This document shows positions 60,320 to 64,000 of a stretch of DNA of 64,000 nt, piece by piece. The notes beneath the pieces are model-generated. The model was given only the letters and a program-made list of their open reading frames with translations. It did not search any database and was not told the DNA's origin. The first letter of the stretch is position 1; every line of letters begins with the position of its first letter. The translations under genes and the position numbers were made by a program. The stretch comes from Algoriphagus ornithinivorans (GTDB lineage: Bacteria > Bacteroidota > Bacteroidia > Cytophagales > Cyclobacteriaceae): positions 62,001-126,000 of the forward strand of contig NZ_FOVW01000004.1 of assembly GCF_900115305.1 (NCBI RefSeq). The letters are read 5' to 3'.

Positions 60320-62812
60320 TTACAAGCTATTCAATAACTGTTCCAAACTAGCTTCATCTTGGATGAGTACTTCTCGGGCTTTGGATCCTTCAAAAGGCCC
60401 AACCACTCCAGCTGCCTCCAACTGATCTACAATTCTACCTGCACGGTTGTATCCCAATTTTAGTTTTCTCTGAATCAGGGAGGTACTTCCCTGTTGATGC
60501 ATGACGATCAATCGAGCAGCATCGTCAAAAAGTGGGTCTCTGTCTGATAAATCTACCTCGCCTACTCCACTTTCACTTTCCTCTCCCTCAAATTCAGGCA
60601 AGAGATAGGCATCTGAATAGCCTTTTTGCTCTCCAATCCAGTCGCAAATCGCATCTACTTCAGGAGTATCCAAGAAAGCGCATTGCAATCGAATCATTTC
60701 AGACCCTTGCGAAAGCAGCATATCCCCCATGCCGATTAGCTGGTCAGCTCCACCAGCATCCAAAATGGTACGGGAGTCAATTTTGGAAGTCACCCGGAAA
60801 GAAAGTCTAGCTGGGAAGTTGGCTTTGATTATACCTGTGATCACATTAACAGAAGGTCTCTGAGTGGCCACCACCAAATGTATTCCGATCGCTCTGGCTA
60901 ATTGTGCCAACCGAGCAATTGGTCCTTCGATTTCTTTACCGGCAGTCATCATCAAGTCGGCCAATTCATCAATAACCAATACGATATAAGGCATGAATCT
61001 ATGTCCTTTCTCAGGATTCAGCTTCCTTGCTATGAATTTCGCATTGTATTCTTTGAGATTTCTCGCTCCGGCATCTTTCAAAAGATTGTAGCGATTATCC
61101 ATTTCAATACAGAGTGAATTCAGTGTATAAATTACTTTTTTGGTGTCCGTGATGATCGCCTCTTCCGATCCTGGAAGCTTGGCTAAAAAGTGCCTTTCTA
61201 TTTTATTAAAAAGGGTTAATTCCACTTTTTTGGGATCTACCAATACAAACTTCAGCTGAGATGGGTGCTTCTTGTAAATCAAGGAAGCCAAAATCATATT
61301 CAGACCCACAGACTTACCTTGTCCCGTAGCACCTGCCATCAATAAGTGAGGCATTTTGGCCAAATCCACGACGAATACCTCATTGGAGATGGTTTTTCCC
61401 AAAGCAATAGGAAGATCTTTGTCTGATCGCATGAATTTTTCGGTGCCCAATACAGCTCTTGCTGGCACTAATTCCCGGTTTTTGTTTGGAACTTCTATAC
61501 CAATCGTTCCTTTTCCTGGGATTGGGGCGATAATACGAATACCTAGGGCAGCTAAACTAAGGGCAATATCATCTTCTAGGTTTTTGATCTTTGAAATTTT
61601 AACCCCCGGTTCCGGTACAATTTCATACAGCGTTACAGTAGGACCTATCGTAGCCTTGATTTCCTGAATCCCTATTTTGAAGTTCTCTAAGGTCTCTACG
61701 ATTTTGTTTTTATTCTCTTCCAGTTCCTGCCGGGTAACGGTTACTTTTTGAAGATCATATTCATTCAACAAATCCAAGGTTGGGTATTTGTATCTCGGCA
61801 GATCCAGGGTCGGATCGTAGGGGTCTAGGTTTTCTACTTCTTCCGCAGTCTTTTCTTCATGAACAGGCTTAGTAACAGAGAACTGCTTCTCCTCCGCCAC
61901 TACTTCTGATTTCTTTTCCTTGATTTCGTCCAGCAGGTTTACCTGAGGTACATTGAAAAGGTCATCCTCTTCTTCAGTTTTTTCGGTGGAAAGCTCAATA
62001 GGTCCTTCATTTCCTTTGACAGTCCAGCTTGACCCATCATCTTCGATTTCTTCCTCATCATCCAGAGCAAATGGATCTTCATTTTTCGAACTCGGCTTGA
62101 TAGCCAAATCATCAGAGCCTTCAGATTCATCTTCCTCATAGGGAATATCATCTCCGGTATTTTTGAGGCTAAACCAATCCAGTTTATCAATGTCAAAAAA
62201 GAAAATCACGAAAATCAGCAGTGCCCCGCCAATTAGAATAAAAGTGCCCCATCCCAAGAAATCAGAGGAAAGCTTGGCCAATTCGTAACCAAAACCTCCA
62301 GACAAGAAACTCCAATAAGAGTATCCCTGCACTAAAATTACGATATATCCGGTCAATAAGCCCAACCAGAAAGTAAAGAATAAAGCAAAGCTGGTATAGC
62401 GGGTCAATGAGATAATGGAAAGCTTAAAAGTCCATCTAAAACCCAAAATGAATAGAAAGGGCGGAAAAAGAAAGGCTGCGACGCCAAACCATCTATAAAT
62501 CATCCAATGGCCTGCCTGAGCACCTAAAAATCCCAACCAGTTTTGAGATTCTCTGGCAGATTCCCTGATGGCCTCAGAATCATTGTTCATGACCACACTT
62601 TGGTCTGCAGGCCCATTCAGCAGGTAACTGATGAAAGCTATAAACAAAAATATACCTGCAGACATCAAGATGATGCCTAAGGTTAAAACAAACTTGGAGT
62701 TTTTGAAGCCTCCCAAAGAGATTTTGGGTCCTTTACTTTTAGTAGAGGCTGCTTTTTTTGCGTTTTCTCCTTTTTTTCGAAAAGTATTGGTCCTGGGTGA
62801 ATTGGTGGCCAT
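60320..62812 (-). CDS. ftsK: DNA translocase FtsK/SpoIIIE
   Basis: An 830-residue FtsK with four or five N-terminal membrane helices (about residues 35-215), an acidic linker (about 220-335), and a RecA-type motor. The motor has Walker A (MAGATGQGKSVGLN), Walker B (IVLVIDELADLMM) and the motif ATQRPSVNVITGIIKANFPARLSFRV. A winged-helix gamma domain (SLIQRKLKLGYNRAGRIVDQLEAAGVVGP) that reads KOPS-type sites is at the end. It pumps DNA through the closing septum and helps resolve dimer chromosomes. Confidence 0.96.
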   Translation of the reverse strand: MATNSPRTNTFRKKGENAKKAASTKSKGPKISLGGFKNSKFVLTLGIILMSAGIFLFIAFISYLLNGPADQSVVMNNDSEAIRESARESQNWLGFLGAQAGHWMIYRWFGVAAFLFPPFLFILGFRWTFKLSIISLTRYTSFALFFTFWLGLLTGYIVILVQGYSYWSFLSGGFGYELAKLSSDFLGWGTFILIGGALLIFVIFFFDIDKLDWFSLKNTGDDIPYEEDESEGSDDLAIKPSSKNEDPFALDDEEEIEDDGSSWTVKGNEGPIELSTEKTEEEDDLFNVPQVNLLDEIKEKKSEVVAEEKQFSVTKPVHEEKTAEEVENLDPYDPTLDLPRYKYPTLDLLNEYDLQKVTVTRQELEENKNKIVETLENFKIGIQEIKATIGPTVTLYEIVPEPGVKISKIKNLEDDIALSLAALGIRIIAPIPGKGTIGIEVPNKNRELVPARAVLGTEKFMRSDKDLPIALGKTISNEVFVVDLAKMPHLLMAGATGQGKSVGLNMILASLIYKKHPSQLKFVLVDPKKVELTLFNKIERHFLAKLPGSEEAIITDTKKVIYTLNSLCIEMDNRYNLLKDAGARNLKEYNAKFIARKLNPEKGHRFMPYIVLVIDELADLMMTAGKEIEGPIARLAQLARAIGIHLVVATQRPSVNVITGIIKANFPARLSFRVTSKIDSRTILDAGGADQLIGMGDMLLSQGSEMIRLQCAFLDTPEVDAICDWIGEQKGYSDAYLLPEFEGEESESGVGEVDLSDRDPLFDDAARLIVMHQQGSTSLIQRKLKLGYNRAGRIVDQLEAAGVVGPFEGSKAREVLIQDEASLEQLLNSL

Positions 62813-62866
62813 GTATTAGATTCAAATCCGATTTTAAGATAAGGCTTCCTAAGGAAGTTTGGCAAA

Positions 62867-63907
62867 TTACCTCGAAAAATAAGCCAATAATCCTTTTTTG
62901 ATACGTTTGATCAGGCTAGGTCCCTCATAAATCATGCCTGAGTAGACTTGGACTAAGCTAGCTCCGGCCTGTAATTTTTCAATAGCATCTTCTGCGGAAT
63001 AAATTCCTCCAACTCCAATGATAGGAAAAGCGCCGATGGATTTCTGATTGAGGTATCGGATTACTTCGGTACTTCTGTTTTTCAGAACTTTTCCGCTTAC
63101 CCCTCCTGCGCCAATTGCTTCTACCTGATTCTTGTCCGTCTTCAAAGCACTGCGATCAATAGTGGTATTGGTGGCGATGACTCCGTCTATTTCTGTTTCC
63201 AGCACAATTTCTATGATGTCGTCCAATTGTCCATCTGTCAAATCCGGGGCAATTTTGAGAAGGATGGGCTTTGGCTTTTCTTTTTTATCATTCGCAGATT
63301 TGACTGCCGAAAGCAAAGCTTTTAAAGGCTCTTTTTCCTGTAAATCCCGAAGGTTTGGAGTGTTGGGTGAACTGACATTGACCACAAAATAATCCACATA
63401 GGGATGCAATGCTTCGAGGCAATACAAGTAATCATCCACTGCGTTTTCATTAGGAGTTATCTTGTTTTTGCCAATATTCCCACCGACTATGACATCGGAT
63501 TTTCTTTTTTTCAATCGCTCCACAGCTTCCAGCACCCCGCCGTTATTAAAGCCCATTCTGTTGATAAGTGCTTCATCCTGAGGAAGCCGAAACAATCGGG
63601 GTTGAGGGTTTCCTTCCTGAGGCTTTGGGGTCAATGTTCCAATCTCAATAAAACCAAAACCCAACATGGCCATCTCATCAATCAGCTTGGCATCTTTATC
63701 AAATCCGGCTGCCAATCCCACGGGATTTTTGAATTTCAAACCAAAAACCTCCCTTTCCAATAAAGGATTATCCAATCTGAAATTAGCTTTCAAAGCGGAT
63801 TGAACTACTGGAAGATTAAAAGTCAGCTTGGTGAGGTCAAATGTGAGATGGTGTGCAGCTTCCGGTTTCTTTAGGAAGAGTAGCGGCTTTAGTAGAGATT
63901 TGTACAC
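62867..63907 (-). CDS. pyrD: Dihydroorotate dehydrogenase (quinone)
   Basis: A 346-residue class 2 dihydroorotate dehydrogenase with an N-terminal helical extension (about residues 1-40) that binds the membrane and quinone. Motifs are [41 protein letters not shown] and NRMGFNNGG, with the catalytic Ser near residue 180 in [16 protein letters not shown]. It oxidises dihydroorotate to orotate in pyrimidine synthesis. It is divergent from whatever lies past the window end; only 93 bases remain. Confidence 0.96.
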   Translation of the reverse strand: MYKSLLKPLLFLKKPEAAHHLTFDLTKLTFNLPVVQSALKANFRLDNPLLEREVFGLKFKNPVGLAAGFDKDAKLIDEMAMLGFGFIEIGTLTPKPQEGNPQPRLFRLPQDEALINRMGFNNGGVLEAVERLKKRKSDVIVGGNIGKNKITPNENAVDDYLYCLEALHPYVDYFVVNVSSPNTPNLRDLQEKEPLKALLSAVKSANDKKEKPKPILLKIAPDLTDGQLDDIIEIVLETEIDGVIATNTTIDRSALKTDKNQVEAIGAGGVSGKVLKNRSTEVIRYLNQKSIGAFPIIGVGGIYSAEDAIEKLQAGASLVQVYSGMIYEGPSLIKRIKKGLLAYFSR

Positions 63908-64000
63908 GGAGCAGGATTTTGAACTTTTGCAAAGGTAATATTCCCATTCAGAAAATGGGGAAGCTAATCAGGAATTCAGCAGGAGTGAAGTGCTGGATTT

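Overview
This is chromosomal DNA from a member of the Bacteroidota, most likely a Cyclobacteriaceae-type organism close to Algoriphagus; the genus is inferred from gene content. Evidence includes a type IX secretion (T9SS) core operon (porP/sprF-gldK-gldL-gldM-gldN), a SprE/PorW-like lipoprotein, barrel-less TonB plug proteins, a CarboxypepD-regulatory-like protein, DUF4271, and promoter -7 boxes of the TAnnTTTG type. There is no phage, plasmid, CRISPR array or rRNA. One tRNA-Arg(CCU) is present.

Layout. 1-5.2 kb: DUF721, hemW, a BamA/TamA-like protein, DUF4271 and hemD. 5.2-10.9 kb: T9SS core operon ending at a bidirectional terminator shared with uvrC. 10.8-17.7 kb (minus): sprE/porW-like TPR lipoprotein, class A PBP, uvrC. 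17.8-23.7 kb: F0F1 ATP synthase atpZ-(membrane protein)-atpB-E-F-H-A-G without atpD/atpC, with hairpins after atpE and atpA. 23.7-30.3 kb: a hydroxyproline catabolic cluster (deaminase, semialdehyde dehydrogenase, epimerase, D-hydroxyproline oxidase) with a divergent AraC regulator and a downstream DoxX gene. 30.3-35 kb: a nested-palindrome repeat, then an ABC permease fused to an M1 peptidase with its ATPase. 35-39 kb: a VOC-domain lipoprotein, a dead GxxExxY gene between 27-bp inverted repeats, and a DUF885 peptidase. 38.9-44 kb (minus): an ECF sigma factor, a small membrane protein and a Spy-like/plug chimera, preceded by a barrel-less plug/macroglobulin-like protein and a small beta-barrel protein. 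44-50.4 kb: gltX, a lipoprotein/barrel pair, a gene remnant, rpsP-rimM-trmD-rplS and tRNA-Arg. 50.4-64 kb: PEGA-like protein, M19 dipeptidase, RsmI-like methyltransferase, an amidohydrolase with a truncated copy upstream, alpha/beta hydrolase, pdxJ, yqeY-cvpA-pabA/trpG, lolA, ftsK and pyrD.

How parts work together. GldL/GldM form the T9SS motor, GldK/GldN the periplasmic ring, and SprE/PorW is a further T9SS lipoprotein; all lie within 12.5 kb. The hydroxyproline genes give a complete route from trans-4-hydroxy-L-proline to 2-oxoglutarate. The translation operon and gltX share a promoter architecture. The most novel-looking parts are the ECF sigma/Spy-plug module, the inverted-repeat-flanked GxxExxY cassette, the family of short intergenic repeats (two inverted copies bracket a hydrolase gene), and several decaying gene copies.
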